Positions 49,594 through 60,762 of a stretch of 64,000 nt of DNA are shown piece after piece. This stretch comes from Chlamydia poikilotherma. GTDB lineage: Bacteria > Chlamydiota > Chlamydiia > Chlamydiales > Chlamydiaceae. Numbering within the stretch: position 1 is the stretch's first letter; the number at the start of each line of letters is the position of its first letter. Location: contig NZ_LS992154.1 in assembly GCF_900239975.1 (NCBI RefSeq), forward strand, positions 992,001 through 1,056,000, read 5' to 3'. Under the pieces are notes generated by a model. That model did not search any database. It saw only the letters and a program-made list of their open reading frames with translations, and was not told the DNA's origin. Both the position numbers and the translations under genes were made by a program.

Positions 49594-50690
49594 ACCATAT
49601 TCCCTTTGCGTTTTTTGAATTGATCTAGGTGTTCTAAAGCCTTTCCTGTTCCTAAACAAACAGCAAGTAAAGGATGCGGTGCAGTAATTACAGAAAGCCC
49701 TGTATTTTTACTTAAAGCCTTATCGAGACCTTTAATTAAAGCCCCTCCACCAGCTAATACCATACCACGTTCAACTAAATCAGCAGAAAGTTCGGGAGGA
49801 CACTTCTCTAAAGTTAAACGAACGCATTCAATAATTTGTTGGATAGGCTCTGCTAAACATTCACGAATTTCAACAGAGTTAATCCTTTTTGTGATTGGTA
49901 ATCCTGCAACCTGATCACGACCTCGAACTTCCATTTCAAGCTCATGATCTCCCAAAGGATACGCAGAACCAATAGTGATTTTTATTTCTTCAGCAGTACG
50001 CGGGCCAATCATAAGATTGTAAGTACGACGCATGTAATTAATAATACATTCATCGAACTCATCCCCAGCAATACGTAAGGAACGTGACTCTACAATTCCT
50101 CCTAGAGAAATGATAGCAATCTCCGTAGTTCCACCACCAATATCAATAATCATACTCGCAGCAGGTTCGTGAACAGGAAGATCCACGCCAATAGCAGCCG
50201 CCATAGGCTCCTCTATTAAGATCACTTCCTGAGCTCCAGCATGTAAAGCAGAGTCTTCAACAGCACGCTTTTCCACACCAGTAATCCCCGAAGGTACAGC
50301 AATTAAAATTCTAGGTCGGAACATACTACGAGAAGGTGTTACACGTTTGATCAACGCCTTTAACATGCCCTCCGCTATTTCGAAATCTGCAATCACCCCA
50401 TCTTTCATAGGACGAACAGCCATAATTTTACGCGGAGTTTTTCCCAACATAGCCTTAGCTTTATGGCCAACAGCAAGAACTGTATGCGTTTGAGCATCTA
50501 CAGCAACTACGGAGGGCTCACTGAGAACAATACCCCGACCACGAACATAAACTAAAGTGTTCGCTGTTCCTAAATCGATACCAACATTGCCAGAAAAAAA
50601 GTTGAAAACTTTATCAAAACGGCCTAGAGTCTTGTTGTACAATCGATTAGAAAGATTTTTAATTTTAAATAAGCTTCGATGTGGGCTCAT
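49590..50690 (-). CDS. mreB: Rod-shape-determining actin homologue MreB
   Basis: MreB polymerises along the membrane and places peptidoglycan synthesis; in chlamydiae it takes part in polarised division in place of FtsZ. The 366-residue protein shows GIDLGTANTLVYVRGRGIVL (phosphate-1 loop), MIDIGGGTTEIAIISLGGI-type phosphate-2 loop (SMIIDIGGGTTEIAIISLGG) and LAGGGALIKGLDKAL (adenosine motif). About 25 extra N-terminal residues (SPHRSLFKIKNLSNRLYNKT) precede the core, which may include the amphipathic membrane helix. It starts five bases after the SNF2 gene. Confidence 0.97.
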   Translation of the reverse strand: MSPHRSLFKIKNLSNRLYNKTLGRFDKVFNFFSGNVGIDLGTANTLVYVRGRGIVLSEPSVVAVDAQTHTVLAVGHKAKAMLGKTPRKIMAVRPMKDGVIADFEIAEGMLKALIKRVTPSRSMFRPRILIAVPSGITGVEKRAVEDSALHAGAQEVILIEEPMAAAIGVDLPVHEPAASMIIDIGGGTTEIAIISLGGIVESRSLRIAGDEFDECIINYMRRTYNLMIGPRTAEEIKITIGSAYPLGDHELEMEVRGRDQVAGLPITKRINSVEIRECLAEPIQQIIECVRLTLEKCPPELSADLVERGMVLAGGGALIKGLDKALSKNTGLSVITAPHPLLAVCLGTGKALEHLDQFKKRKGNMV

Positions 50691-50694
50691 AGCA

Positions 50695-53600
50695 TCATAT
50701 CTGTAGCAATTCTAGTACTTCTTCCCAAGTCAACTTGGAAACGACTTCATCATCAGAGTTGATCACTTTCTTTACAAGGCTCTTTTTCCTGTTTTGGAGA
50801 GTTAGAATTTTTTCCTCAATAGTATTTAACGTAACTAGCTTATACGAAGACACTGAGCGATTCTGCCCTATGCGATGCACCCGATCTGTAGCTTGATTTT
50901 CTACAGCAGGATTCCACCACATGTCGTAGTGAATCACCGTGTCCGCACCAACAAGATTTAATCCTGTTCCTCCAGCTTTTAAAGAAATCAAGAAAACTAA
51001 AAGTCCTGGATCTTCGTTAAACTGGTTGACTATTTCTAATCTGTTCTTGGTGGAACCGTCTAAATAAACAAAGCGCACGCCACGAGCTTCTAAGTCTTTT
51101 TTTATGATGCTTAACATCTTGGTATATTGACTAAAGAGAACGGTTTTATGCCCTGTCTCAACAAGAGAAGAAAGAAGGTCCATAAGCAAATCATACTTTG
51201 CAGAATCACCCGGCTCAGGTACATCTTTTGCAAAAATAGCTGGGTGACAACAGATTTGTTTTAGACGGGTAAGTGTTGCAAGAACATGGATATGTATACG
51301 ATCAAATCCTTCTTGTTTAACTAAACGAGAAAGTTCTTTTTTAGCTGAAGCAGCATAAGAATGGTATAGCTCTTTCTGAGAATCTGTAAGGTGACAATGA
51401 TATAGAATTTCTGAAACAGGAGGTAAATCTTCCAATACGTCTTCTTTCATACGACGAAGAATGAACGGTGCGACCTTCTTCTTCAAAGCAACCATATTAT
51501 CGGTCTTATTCCCCATATAGTTGCCTGTGCGGATATATTTTCCAACAAAGCGATCGTAACTGCTTAATAAGCCAGGCATTAAGAAATCGAAAAGGCTCCA
51601 TAATTCTTCAAGAGAATTTTCAATCGGAGTCCCTGTTAAGATTAATCGATGCCCCGAACGAATCATTTTTACAGATTTTGCATTACGCGTCGTACGGTTC
51701 TTAATATGATGAGCTTCGTCTAAAACTACATAGTCAAAGACAAAATCCTTATAAATATCGATGTCTTTTTGCAACAGGTTGTATGAGGTAATGGCAACGT
51801 CATAATCTGATAAAGTAGCTAGCTGTCTACGTCTATGAGAAGGGATCCCATCAACTATCATAGTTTTGAATTCGGGATTAAACTTACGGAATTCTTCTTT
51901 CCAGTTATATACTAGAGATGTTGGACAGACAATTAGCGAACATCCCTTTCCCTTCTCTAATCTACTTTGTGTAATAGCAATGATCGCTTGTAAGGTTTTC
52001 CCAAGGCCCATATCGTCAGCAAGAATGCCATTTAAATGCATTCTTCTAAGACGTTCTAGCCAATGAATTCCTTCTGTTTGATAGCTACGTAATGTAGCTT
52101 GTATTTGCTTAGGAATAGCTTGGAAATCAAAAGCAACTTCTCCACGAATTTGCTTTTGTATCTCCGCGAGTTTATCCGTCATTTTAAAATTGACCGGTAA
52201 ACCTTTGAATAATTCAGGAGAAATCCCTGTTAAACTCCACAAAGGACACTTTTCTACAAAGTCATCAAGAACTTTAAAGCCTATTTCATTAAAAATCTGA
52301 ATAACTGGAGAAATTTTTTCTAAATCCAAAACTAAAATACATGGAAGTTTTGCAGAACCAGAGGTTCTACCTCTTCGAGGAGTTTTTACATTACGTCCTC
52401 GCTTTGGCAACTCAAGGAAACGTTTTTTAGCGCTTATACAATCCCAAAGCAAGTCCAAGCTAATTCCCTTCAGCAAACCATTAACTTTAAGCTCGGCTTC
52501 ATAAGTATTAATTTCAGAGCTTTCCTTAAAGGAAAGATCAAAGACTGTTTCATCATAAATAAACTGATCAGAAAGAGTCTCAGGACAATTAAACGTTATC
52601 CTATGCTGATTATTAGGAATTGTTTCTGTCATAAACTCTACGATTTTCTTTTCACTTTTTACATGAAAAGCACCGTCACGCTCATCATAAATAAAGCCTG
52701 AGAAAACCTCTTCTATGATTTTACGTTCTTCAACAAGATTTCTAGCCAAGATTCCGTCGTCACGAATAAATGCACGAATATCTTGGTATTTTAAAGAAAA
52801 AGAAGCAGCTGGAATCGCAAGCGAATCATAAATAAAATGTAATTTTGCCTCTAATTCGCCATCTAAATAACTTATGTTACAGACACCACGAACATCTTCA
52901 ATATAAGGCAGAGTAATAAAGGAGTTTAGAACTTCAACGTTGGAAACTTCAGCGTATTCTTTAAACACAGGAAGAGCATTCTCTCGGAAAGAGCCGAATA
53001 GAGCTTCTGGGACAGTAATATCTCGTAGCCTTGAAAAAGAACGTAAATGCGCACGTCGAATTTGGGGTGCGAAGTGATGGTAAACGTTATTATGAATAAT
53101 TCCGGGAACATTAGATTCTAAAAGAATCGCTTGCTCAGGCTGAAGAGTCTCATCGTCCACTAAGATTAGTGGAGTCATTAACAATGCTTTGTAGGGAGTG
53201 TCGAAAAAATCTAAATCAAACTTCATCTTAGCTGGTGAAACCGACCAACATAAAGGTTCTTCAAGGTTCCCACAAAACATTCCTGAAAAACTTTCTTTCT
53301 CTCCAGCTTGCCCTCCACCACGATCTGCCATTTGATGTTCATACATTTTTCCTAAAATTACACCTAACGATGTTAATGTAAGATAAGCAGATTTTAATAG
53401 TTTTTCTTCAGGAGCTTGGTTCGCATAACGAACATAGCGAATTAACAAATCTATAAGCTTACGGTCAGAAGCATTGAAAGATTGCATTGTGAAAAAGAAA
53501 CGACGCCCATTAAGGATAATCGGCTCTTGATATAAAACTCCTTCAAGAAAGGTTTTAATATTTGAAATATAAAACGGTTTAGAACGTCCGGGAAGACGTA

Positions 53601-54195
53601 AAACAAGTTGGAATTCAACATGCTGATTTGGGCGAAATACTTCATCGTTGGCACCAACAAATAAAACAGCAAGTTCTGCAGAATTCTTCTCTAAATATTC
53701 TTGAGGGAGGAAAAATGGATTCGCGCTTAATACATTCGCTGCGTGAACGTACTCACTCAAAATTTCTTTTTGATGAGCTCGGTCTTTTCTCTCTTCTTCT
53801 CTACTGGCCGCAACAACAAAAGTTTCTTGAAGCTCTTTTTTTACTTCTTCATTTATCTCTTGATTAGTATCTAAGTTGGCTTCTTGAGAATAAGCCACTA
53901 CCATTTCATTAAAATACTTCTCTAGATAAAACAGTAGTGCCACTATGTGCTGGCAATCATAATTATAAGAGCAATCACAATTAGAATCTATGGTATCAGA
54001 TTTCGATCGATCAACTTCTATTTCACATTCATATACGTTGTCATATAGGCCTCGAATCTGTGCTCCTATACACACTGATTCTCCGTTCATAGACAGGATT
54101 TTCGCATTAATCACAGCTCCTTGGTCAAAAAGTTCCTTGCCATCCTGCAAAATGTTAGCTGTAAAATCCCTTCGTAATTTGCGAAAATTGAGCAT
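50695..54195 (-). CDS. SNF2-family DNA helicase/translocase with SWIM zinc finger (CT708 homologue)
   Basis: A 1166-residue SWI/SNF ATPase. The N-terminus has a SWIM-type zinc motif (CDCSYNYDCQHIVALLFYLE, CxC...CxH, about residues 73-92). The ATPase core lies in the last 480 residues: LADDMGLGKTLQAIIAI (Walker A), VVLDEAHHIKN (DEAH box), LTGTPIENSLEELWSLFDFL, and in lobe two FLISLKAGGTGLNLVGADTV and TDRVHRIGQNRSV. The middle 550 residues are unlike any domain I know. Such proteins remodel DNA-protein complexes, so a role with Hc1-condensed DNA is possible but speculative. It heads the SNF2-mreB-pckG transcript. Confidence 0.93.
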   Translation of the reverse strand: MLNFRKLRRDFTANILQDGKELFDQGAVINAKILSMNGESVCIGAQIRGLYDNVYECEIEVDRSKSDTIDSNCDCSYNYDCQHIVALLFYLEKYFNEMVVAYSQEANLDTNQEINEEVKKELQETFVVAASREEERKDRAHQKEILSEYVHAANVLSANPFFLPQEYLEKNSAELAVLFVGANDEVFRPNQHVEFQLVLRLPGRSKPFYISNIKTFLEGVLYQEPIILNGRRFFFTMQSFNASDRKLIDLLIRYVRYANQAPEEKLLKSAYLTLTSLGVILGKMYEHQMADRGGGQAGEKESFSGMFCGNLEEPLCWSVSPAKMKFDLDFFDTPYKALLMTPLILVDDETLQPEQAILLESNVPGIIHNNVYHHFAPQIRRAHLRSFSRLRDITVPEALFGSFRENALPVFKEYAEVSNVEVLNSFITLPYIEDVRGVCNISYLDGELEAKLHFIYDSLAIPAASFSLKYQDIRAFIRDDGILARNLVEERKIIEEVFSGFIYDERDGAFHVKSEKKIVEFMTETIPNNQHRITFNCPETLSDQFIYDETVFDLSFKESSEINTYEAELKVNGLLKGISLDLLWDCISAKKRFLELPKRGRNVKTPRRGRTSGSAKLPCILVLDLEKISPVIQIFNEIGFKVLDDFVEKCPLWSLTGISPELFKGLPVNFKMTDKLAEIQKQIRGEVAFDFQAIPKQIQATLRSYQTEGIHWLERLRRMHLNGILADDMGLGKTLQAIIAITQSRLEKGKGCSLIVCPTSLVYNWKEEFRKFNPEFKTMIVDGIPSHRRRQLATLSDYDVAITSYNLLQKDIDIYKDFVFDYVVLDEAHHIKNRTTRNAKSVKMIRSGHRLILTGTPIENSLEELWSLFDFLMPGLLSSYDRFVGKYIRTGNYMGNKTDNMVALKKKVAPFILRRMKEDVLEDLPPVSEILYHCHLTDSQKELYHSYAASAKKELSRLVKQEGFDRIHIHVLATLTRLKQICCHPAIFAKDVPEPGDSAKYDLLMDLLSSLVETGHKTVLFSQYTKMLSIIKKDLEARGVRFVYLDGSTKNRLEIVNQFNEDPGLLVFLISLKAGGTGLNLVGADTVIHYDMWWNPAVENQATDRVHRIGQNRSVSSYKLVTLNTIEEKILTLQNRKKSLVKKVINSDDEVVSKLTWEEVLELLQI

Positions 54196-54344
54196 TTCTC
54201 CTCTAAATTATAGAGTTCTGATTGAATCAGCTTACTTGTACCTGTTTACCCATGCTAAATCAATGAAAAATTTTATCAGGCCTTTTGTCTTGTATTTCAG
54301 CCTGTGTTTTTGCACTAACTATTACTACCGTAGTTGACTAGTCA

Positions 54345-54373
54345 TTGATAAAAACTCATCAAATATCTAGAAT
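54345..54373 (+). promoter_or_regulatory. Promoter for tRNA-Gly and tig
   Basis: TTGATA (54345-54350), a 17-base spacer and TAGAAT (54368-54373) form a good sigma66-type promoter, with a start near 54380, six bases before the tRNA. The tig gene 34 bases after the tRNA may share it. Confidence 0.65.
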
Positions 54374-54385
54374 ATCACTTTTCTT

Positions 54386-54457
<72 letters not shown>

Positions 54458-54490
54458 TTTCCTTCCAGAAAAGCTTCAAAAGGTAGTCTT

Positions 54491-55816
54491 GTGTCGCGAA
54501 ATTTTTCTAACGAGCAATTTTCTATTAATTTAGAAGAACAGTCAGGATGTGTTGTTTCTGCTGTAGTAAAAACCACGCCGCAACTCTTAGATAAACTTCA
54601 TAAACAAGCTATAAAAAAGATAAAGAAAGATGTTGTATTATCAGGATTCCGAAAAGGTAAAGCTCCTGATGAAATTATTGTTTCTCGTTATCCTAGCCAA
54701 GCAACAAGAGAATTGAATCAATTATTGATTCAAGCAGCTTACCAAGCTTTATCTACTGTAGGAGATCGCCGACCTCTTTCTCCACAAGCTATCAAATCAA
54801 CATCTGTAGCAAAAGCAGATCTAGCGGAAGGTGGGCAAGTAGATTTCACTTATGAAGCTTTTCCTGTGATTGCTGATATTTCTTGGGACAAATTATCACT
54901 AGCAAAAGAAGCCCCTATAAAAGATATTACTGATGAAGAAATGGAAAAGGGATTACTCAATATCTCTTATTTCTTCGCCACAAAAACCCCTGTAACTCGT
55001 CCTTCTCAAGAAGGGGATTTTGTATCCCTATCTCTTTATGTTTCCAAACAAGACGAAGAAAGAACCCCTACAGCAATTTTTGAAAATAAATACTTCAAAC
55101 TTTGCGAAGAAGAAATGACGGATTCTTTTAAAGCTAAATTTTTAGGTATTTCTGCAGGTCATCGCGTTACAGAGATCATCACCTCTCCTGACATTCAATC
55201 ATTTTTAAATGGAGATGTTCTAACTTTTACTGTTAATGCAGTCATTGAAGTTGTTGCTCCAGAACTTGATGATGAGAAAGCTCGTCAGTTACAGGCTGAA
55301 TCTTTAGAAGATCTAAAGAAAAAGCTACGCATTCAATTAGAAAATCAAGCAAAAGATAAACAGCATCAACAACGCTTTACTGAAGCAGAAAATGCTCTAG
55401 CAAATATTATAGATTTTGATCTTCCAACATCTATGTTAGAAGATCGTTTAGCCACGCTAACGAGAGAAAAATTACTCAATGCTCGTTTGATTCAATATTG
55501 TTCTGATGAAGAATTAGAAGATAAAAAATCAGATTTATTACAAGAAGCGGAAGCAGAAGCTAAAAAAACTTTAAAATTATTTTTCTTGGCAAACAAGATT
55601 TTCACAGATGAAAAGCTTGTGATTAGCCGTGAAGAACTTCAATATATGATGGATGTATGTTCTAGAGAGCGTTACGGCATGCAACCTCCTCGAGATATAT
55701 CTAACGAAGCTTTGCAAGAACTCGTGATGGCAGCTCGCGATCGTCTAACTTACCATAAAGCCATGGAAACAGTTCTATCCAAAGCAAAAGAATTAGCGAC
55801 AGCACCCTCTGCATAA
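54491..55816 (+). CDS. tig: Trigger factor, ribosome-associated chaperone
   Basis: Binds nascent chains at the ribosome exit. The ribosome-binding motif is [19 protein letters not shown] (residues 50-68, the GFRxGKxP signature). The middle PPIase-like domain (about 155-240) is weakly conserved ([16 protein letters not shown]), and the C-terminal arms are helical (residues 265-430). At 441 residues it is of normal length. The GTG start is preceded by AAAAGGTAG. The gene order tRNA-tig-clpP-clpX is common in bacteria and links folding with proteolysis. Confidence 0.94.
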   Translation: MSRNFSNEQFSINLEEQSGCVVSAVVKTTPQLLDKLHKQAIKKIKKDVVLSGFRKGKAPDEIIVSRYPSQATRELNQLLIQAAYQALSTVGDRRPLSPQAIKSTSVAKADLAEGGQVDFTYEAFPVIADISWDKLSLAKEAPIKDITDEEMEKGLLNISYFFATKTPVTRPSQEGDFVSLSLYVSKQDEERTPTAIFENKYFKLCEEEMTDSFKAKFLGISAGHRVTEIITSPDIQSFLNGDVLTFTVNAVIEVVAPELDDEKARQLQAESLEDLKKKLRIQLENQAKDKQHQQRFTEAENALANIIDFDLPTSMLEDRLATLTREKLLNARLIQYCSDEELEDKKSDLLQEAEAEAKKTLKLFFLANKIFTDEKLVISREELQYMMDVCSRERYGMQPPRDISNEALQELVMAARDRLTYHKAMETVLSKAKELATAPSA

Positions 55817-55835
55817 TTTAGCTAGAGGAAAACAC

Positions 55836-55864
55836 TTGACCCAAGAAAGTCTTAAACATAGAAT
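55836..55864 (+). promoter_or_regulatory. Candidate upstream promoter of clpP-clpX
   Basis: TTGACC (55836-55841), exactly 17 bases, then TAGAAT (55859-55864). This is close to the sigma70 consensus and lies just after tig. A start near 55871 would give a leader of about 120 bases. Confidence 0.6.
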
Positions 55865-55929
55865 TCAACATTTTAATGCGTAGGCTTATTTCCAGGCAAA
55901 AAAGCATAAAAAATGAATTATGTGTATTG

Positions 55930-55957
55930 TTGGAATTGCTTTTGCGCATCCTATATA
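55930..55957 (+). promoter_or_regulatory. Candidate proximal promoter of clpP-clpX
   Basis: TTGGAA (55930-55935), 16 bases, then TATATA (55952-55957). A start near 55964 would leave a 30-base leader with AGAGGA in front of the clpP start at 55994. Confidence 0.5.
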
Positions 55958-55993
55958 TATGCGGGAAAGAAACTATTTTGAGAGGAAATGCAA

Positions 55994-56605
55994 ATGACAT
56001 TGGTGCCTTATGTGGTCGAGGATACAGGTCGTGGCGAACGCGCCATGGATATTTACTCGCGTCTTTTAAAAGATCGCATTGTAATGATTGGCCAAGAGAT
56101 TACAGAACCTCTCGCGAATACTGTCATTGCCCAATTACTTTTCCTAATGTCTGAAGATCCTAAAAAAGATATTAAAGTTTTCATTAACTCTCCTGGCGGA
56201 TATATCACAGCAGGACTAGCTATTTATGATACTATTCGTTTCTTAGGTTGCGATGTAAATACTTATTGCATAGGTCAAGCCGCTTCTATGGGAGCTCTAT
56301 TACTTTCTGCAGGAACTAAAGGTAAGCGTTATGCTTTACCTCATAGTCGAATGATGATTCACCAACCTTCCGGCGGGATTATAGGAACTTCTGCAGATAT
56401 TCAGCTACAAGCTGCTGAAATCTTAACACTGAAAAAGCACCTCGCTAACATTCTTTCCGAATGTACAGGACAACCTGTAGAAAAAATCATAGAAGATTCT
56501 GAGAGAGATTTCTTTATGGGTGCTGAGGATGCTATCTCGTATGGTCTAATTGATAAAGTGGTCTCTTCAGCAAAAGACACGAAAGATAAGGATACTATCT
56601 CCTAG
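55994..56605 (+). CDS. clpP: ClpP protease subunit (ClpP2 type)
   Basis: The serine peptidase that works with ClpX. The 203-residue protein has [19 protein letters not shown] (catalytic Ser in ASM) and [13 protein letters not shown] (catalytic His), and later the [15 protein letters not shown] region ([20 protein letters not shown], with Asp). I start at the ATG at 55994, since AGAGGA is eight bases upstream; an ATG at 55988 is too close to it. Chlamydiae have two ClpPs, and this one lies with clpX, as CT706 does. It is likely part of a mixed ClpP1/ClpP2 complex. Confidence 0.96.
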   Translation: MTLVPYVVEDTGRGERAMDIYSRLLKDRIVMIGQEITEPLANTVIAQLLFLMSEDPKKDIKVFINSPGGYITAGLAIYDTIRFLGCDVNTYCIGQAASMGALLLSAGTKGKRYALPHSRMMIHQPSGGIIGTSADIQLQAAEILTLKKHLANILSECTGQPVEKIIEDSERDFFMGAEDAISYGLIDKVVSSAKDTKDKDTIS

Positions 56606-56614
56606 AGAGTCGTT

Positions 56615-57880
56615 ATGAACAAAAAAAATCTCACCATTTGCTCTTTTTGTGGGCGTTCTGAAAAAGATGTAGAAAAACTGATAGCAGGTCCATCTGTCTA
56701 TATTTGTGATTACTGCATTAAGTTATGCTCAGGGATTTTAGATAAGAAACCTACATCGACTCCATCATCAGGGACACCCACAGAAACTACGCCTCAGCAT
56801 CCAGATCTTCAAGTTCTTACTCCAAAAGAAATCAAAAAACATATCGATAAATATGTTGTAGGACAGGAAAGAGCAAAAAAAACCATAGCGGTAGCCGTAT
56901 ATAATCATTACAAACGCATACGTGCTTTATTAAACAATAAACACGTAAGCTATGGAAAATCTAATGTTTTACTCTTGGGCCCTACAGGATCAGGGAAAAC
57001 CCTTATTGCTAAAACCTTAGCAAAAATTTTAGATGTGCCATTTACAATCGCTGATGCGACAACCCTTACCGAAGCCGGTTATGTCGGTGAAGATGTGGAA
57101 AACATTGTTTTAAGATTATTGCAAGCCGCTGATTACGACGTCGCTAGGGCAGAACGTGGAATTATCTATATTGATGAAATCGATAAAATTGGTAGAACTA
57201 CAGCTAACGTTTCTATTACTCGTGACGTTTCCGGTGAAGGCGTCCAACAAGCTCTATTAAAAATTATAGAAGGCACTACTGCTAATGTTCCCCCTAAAGG
57301 AGGACGTAAACATCCTAATCAAGAATATATCCGTGTAAATACTGAAAATATTCTTTTCATTGTCGGCGGCGCCTTTGTTAATTTAGATAAGATTATTGCC
57401 AAACGTTTAGGGAAAACCACAATCGGATTTTCTGATGATTTAGGAGATTTCTCACAGGAAGATCGAGATCATTTACTTACTAAGGTAGAAACAGAAGATC
57501 TCATTGGCTTTGGTATGATCCCTGAATTCGTTGGTCGATTCAACTGTATTGTTAACTGTGAAGAGCTCTCTTTGGACGAACTTGTCGCGATTCTTACTGA
57601 ACCTACAAATGCAATTGTAAAACAGTATATCGAGCTATTTTCAGAAGAAAATGTGAAGTTGATATTCGAAAAAGATGCTCTGTATGCTATAGCAAAAAAA
57701 GCTAAGCTGGCAAAAACTGGCGCCCGCGCTTTAGGTATGATCTTGGAAAATCTACTCAGAGATTTGATGTTTGAGATTCCTTCCGATCCTACAGTAGAGG
57801 CGATAAGGATTCAAGAAGACACAATCTTAGAGAATAAAGCACCAGTGATTATCAGGAGAGCTCCAGAAGCTATAGCTTAA
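56615..57880 (+). CDS. clpX: ClpX ATPase of the ClpXP protease
   Basis: Unfolds substrates and feeds them to ClpP. The N-terminal zinc finger has CSFCGRS... CDYCIKLC (residues 9-40). The AAA+ part has [20 protein letters not shown] (Walker A), [13 protein letters not shown] (Walker B) and the IGF-like pocket contact as KTTIGFSDD. At 421 residues it is normal. It begins nine bases after clpP and ends 29 bases before pcnB. Confidence 0.97.
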   Translation: MNKKNLTICSFCGRSEKDVEKLIAGPSVYICDYCIKLCSGILDKKPTSTPSSGTPTETTPQHPDLQVLTPKEIKKHIDKYVVGQERAKKTIAVAVYNHYKRIRALLNNKHVSYGKSNVLLLGPTGSGKTLIAKTLAKILDVPFTIADATTLTEAGYVGEDVENIVLRLLQAADYDVARAERGIIYIDEIDKIGRTTANVSITRDVSGEGVQQALLKIIEGTTANVPPKGGRKHPNQEYIRVNTENILFIVGGAFVNLDKIIAKRLGKTTIGFSDDLGDFSQEDRDHLLTKVETEDLIGFGMIPEFVGRFNCIVNCEELSLDELVAILTEPTNAIVKQYIELFSEENVKLIFEKDALYAIAKKAKLAKTGARALGMILENLLRDLMFEIPSDPTVEAIRIQEDTILENKAPVIIRRAPEAIA

Positions 57881-57909
57881 ATTTCTTCTCTTCTTTATTT
57901 AGGGATGTA

Positions 57910-59142
57910 ATGACAACGATCGCCCTAGAAGCTGCAAAAAAAATTCTCTTGAAATTGCGTAATGCAGGTTATCAAGCATACTTTGTTGGAGGTTGCGTTC
58001 GCGATATGCTCATGGGCAAACCCATAGAAGAGATTGATATTGCAACCAGCGCATCCCCTGTCATCGTTTCCACTATTTTTACTGATACTTTAGCACTAGG
58101 TGCTGCCTTCGGTATTATCGTCGTTAAAGAAGACAACCGGCTATTTGAAGTGGCTACATTCCGTAGTGATGAAAATTATGAGGATGGACGTCATCCCGAA
58201 CGTGTTGTATTCTCATCAATGAAAGAAGACGCTCTACGTCGAGATTTTACAATAAATGGGATGTATTATGATCCTTTCGAAGAAAAACTCTTTGATCTTG
58301 TTGAAGGAAGAAGGGATCTTGAAAAACGCGTCGTCCGTGCCATCGGTCATCCTAAATTACGTTTTGCCGAAGATAAACTCCGTATACTACGAGCTATACG
58401 TTTTAGCTCTTCATTAGGTTTTGCTCTAGACCCAGCTACAGAACGCGCTATTATTAAGGAAGCCCCCACCCTAGTAAATTCCGTATCTCCAGAAAGAATC
58501 TGGCAGGAACTAAGGAAAATGCTAAAAAACCGTCCCTACGAAGCCCTATCCTTATTGATAAAGCTAAAAATCATTACTGTTATCTTCCCTGAGCTTCGCG
58601 ATGTTCCTCCTAGTTTATTACGAACAAACATCGAATTTGCTAAAAGAATCAGTCCAATAAAATTTCCTGAGATTTGCTTTCTACTCCCCCTATTTCAAGG
58701 GGTTAGTGAAGAAGCCGCTTGCGTAGCATTCACGCGTTTACGGGTGTCAAATAAAGATTTAAAACTTTTACAACTTTGGTACCAAGCTCTTCCACAATTC
58801 CAAAACATCAGTAATAATCGTGTTTTTTGGGCACATTTTTTAGCCTCACCAACAGCCCATCTATTTCTATCTCTGTTTTCAGCGACCCAAAAAGATCCTT
58901 CTAAACAGCAGCATTTCATCGCTCGCGTTCAAGAATTAGAAATACGCTTAGAACAATTCATTTTAAGAATCAAAACTTCTACACCCTTGGTTTCTGCTCC
59001 AGACCTTATTTCTAGAGGGATTACACCAGGTAGACTACTTGGAGATCTTTTAAGAGAAGCTGAGATACTATCTATAGAAAACGAATGTCATGACAAAGAA
59101 AAAATTTTATTACTCCTGAAGGAAAAAGGCTTCTGGAAGTAA
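57910..59142 (+). CDS. pcnB: tRNA nucleotidyltransferase / poly(A) polymerase family protein
   Basis: Adds CCA to tRNA 3' ends or tails to RNA. The nucleotidyltransferase core has FVGGCVRDMLMGKPIEEIDIA (about residues 21-41), and DALRRDFTINGMYYDP, FAEDKLRILRAIRFSSSLGF follow, all typical of class II enzymes. The metal motif reads EID instead of the commoner DxD. The two tRNAs in this window do not encode CCA, so at least one chlamydial enzyme of this family must add it. A second paralogue is known in C. trachomatis, so which one is CCA-adding is not clear from sequence alone. Confidence 0.88.
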   Translation: MTTIALEAAKKILLKLRNAGYQAYFVGGCVRDMLMGKPIEEIDIATSASPVIVSTIFTDTLALGAAFGIIVVKEDNRLFEVATFRSDENYEDGRHPERVVFSSMKEDALRRDFTINGMYYDPFEEKLFDLVEGRRDLEKRVVRAIGHPKLRFAEDKLRILRAIRFSSSLGFALDPATERAIIKEAPTLVNSVSPERIWQELRKMLKNRPYEALSLLIKLKIITVIFPELRDVPPSLLRTNIEFAKRISPIKFPEICFLLPLFQGVSEEAACVAFTRLRVSNKDLKLLQLWYQALPQFQNISNNRVFWAHFLASPTAHLFLSLFSATQKDPSKQQHFIARVQELEIRLEQFILRIKTSTPLVSAPDLISRGITPGRLLGDLLREAEILSIENECHDKEKILLLLKEKGFWK

Positions 59143-59263
59143 GATTTATCTTAAAATAAACTTTTCCCTTAAACACTCAATCGATTTTATTTCTTTAGAT
59201 TTAATTTTTTAGCTTTTATCATTTTCTTTGTAATTATTCAAAACTGAGATTAATTGGCTTATC

Positions 59264-60688
59264 ATGCTACGGATTGCTATCTTAGGAAGACCCAACGTTG
59301 GGAAATCTTCTCTTTTCAATCGCATGTGCAAACGATCTTTGGCTATTGTTAACTCCCAAGAAGGGACCACACGAGATCGCCTATACGGGGAGATACGTGG
59401 ATGGAGCATCCCTGTACAAGTAATCGATACTGGGGGAGTTGATAAAGATTCCGAAGACCACTTTCAAAAGCACATCTACAAGCAAGCTCTAGCGGGTGCT
59501 AATGAAGCGGATATTTTGCTTCTTGTTGTTGATATTCGCTGTGGAATTACAGAACAAGACGCTGAACTTGCTAAGTTACTTCTTCCTTTAAACAAGCCTC
59601 TTATTCTTGTCGCGAATAAAGCAGATACTTTTAAAGATGAACATCGCATTCATGAATTATATAAAATAGGAATCTCTGAGATTTTTACTGTATCAGCAAG
59701 TCACGATAAACATATTGATAAACTTTTAGATAGAATTAAAACTCTTGGTAATGTTCCTGAACTTGTAGAAGAGTTTCCAGAAGAAGAGCTTGAAGAAGAA
59801 GCAGTCCCTTCGATTGAGACGTTATCCGAAGAACCCCTATTAGACTACGAAGAAGAAGAAATCCCTTTCCCCGGAGCATCGGCAACAAATAAACCTTTAA
59901 AAATTGCTCTCATTGGTCGTCCTAACGTAGGCAAGTCCTCTATCATTAATGGATTATTAAATGAAGAGCGCTGCATCATCGACAATATACCAGGAACAAC
60001 TCGCGATAACGTCGACATTCTATATTCTCATAATGATCGTTCGTATTTATTCATAGATACTGCCGGTCTAAGAAAAATGAAAAGCGTAAAAAATTCTATA
60101 GAATGGATATCTTCGTCTAGAACAGAAAAAGCCATAGCACGCGCAGACGTTTGCTTATTAGTTATCGATGCCATGCATCACCTATCTTCTTACGATAAAC
60201 GTATTCTTTCTTTGATATCTAAACACAAGAAACCCCATATCATCCTTGTTAACAAATGGGATTTGATTGAGGCGGTGCGTATGGAGCATTACATCCGAGA
60301 CTTACGCGCCACCGATGTTTATATCGGTCAATCTAGAATTCTTTGCATATCTGCAGCAACAAAACGTAATCTACGACATATCTTTTCATCTATCGATGAA
60401 CTCTATGAAACAGTATCCAGTAAAGTCCCTACACCCGTCGTTAATAAAACACTGGCCTCAGCACTACAAAGGCATCATCCTCAAGTAATTAATGGAAGAA
60501 GATTGCGTGTTTACTATGCCATTCATAAGACAGCCACACCTTTCCAATTCTTATTATTTATTAATGCAAAATCGTTACTAACTAAACATTATGAGTGTTA
60601 TTTAAAAAACACTTTAAAATCATCTTTTAATTTATACGGGATACCTTTTGATTTAGAATTCAAAGAAAAAACGAAAAGAACAAATTAA
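59264..60688 (+). CDS. der: Ribosome biogenesis GTPase Der (EngA)
   Basis: A tandem GTPase needed for 50S assembly. Two G domains are visible, each with a P-loop GRPNVGKSS (residues 7-15 and about 218-226) and DTGG/DTAG. NKAD and NKWD are the G4 motifs. An acidic linker ([20 protein letters not shown], about residues 168-187) joins them, and a KH-like C-terminal domain ends with a basic tail. At 474 residues it is normal. It follows pcnB after 121 bases of AT-rich sequence. Confidence 0.97.
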   Translation: MLRIAILGRPNVGKSSLFNRMCKRSLAIVNSQEGTTRDRLYGEIRGWSIPVQVIDTGGVDKDSEDHFQKHIYKQALAGANEADILLLVVDIRCGITEQDAELAKLLLPLNKPLILVANKADTFKDEHRIHELYKIGISEIFTVSASHDKHIDKLLDRIKTLGNVPELVEEFPEEELEEEAVPSIETLSEEPLLDYEEEEIPFPGASATNKPLKIALIGRPNVGKSSIINGLLNEERCIIDNIPGTTRDNVDILYSHNDRSYLFIDTAGLRKMKSVKNSIEWISSSRTEKAIARADVCLLVIDAMHHLSSYDKRILSLISKHKKPHIILVNKWDLIEAVRMEHYIRDLRATDVYIGQSRILCISAATKRNLRHIFSSIDELYETVSSKVPTPVVNKTLASALQRHHPQVINGRRLRVYYAIHKTATPFQFLLFINAKSLLTKHYECYLKNTLKSSFNLYGIPFDLEFKEKTKRTN

Positions 60689-60762
60689 TTTGTTTAAAAA
60701 ATGAAATATTATTATTACAAAAATAATAATAACAAATTAATTATTTCTTGGAGACTTTAACC

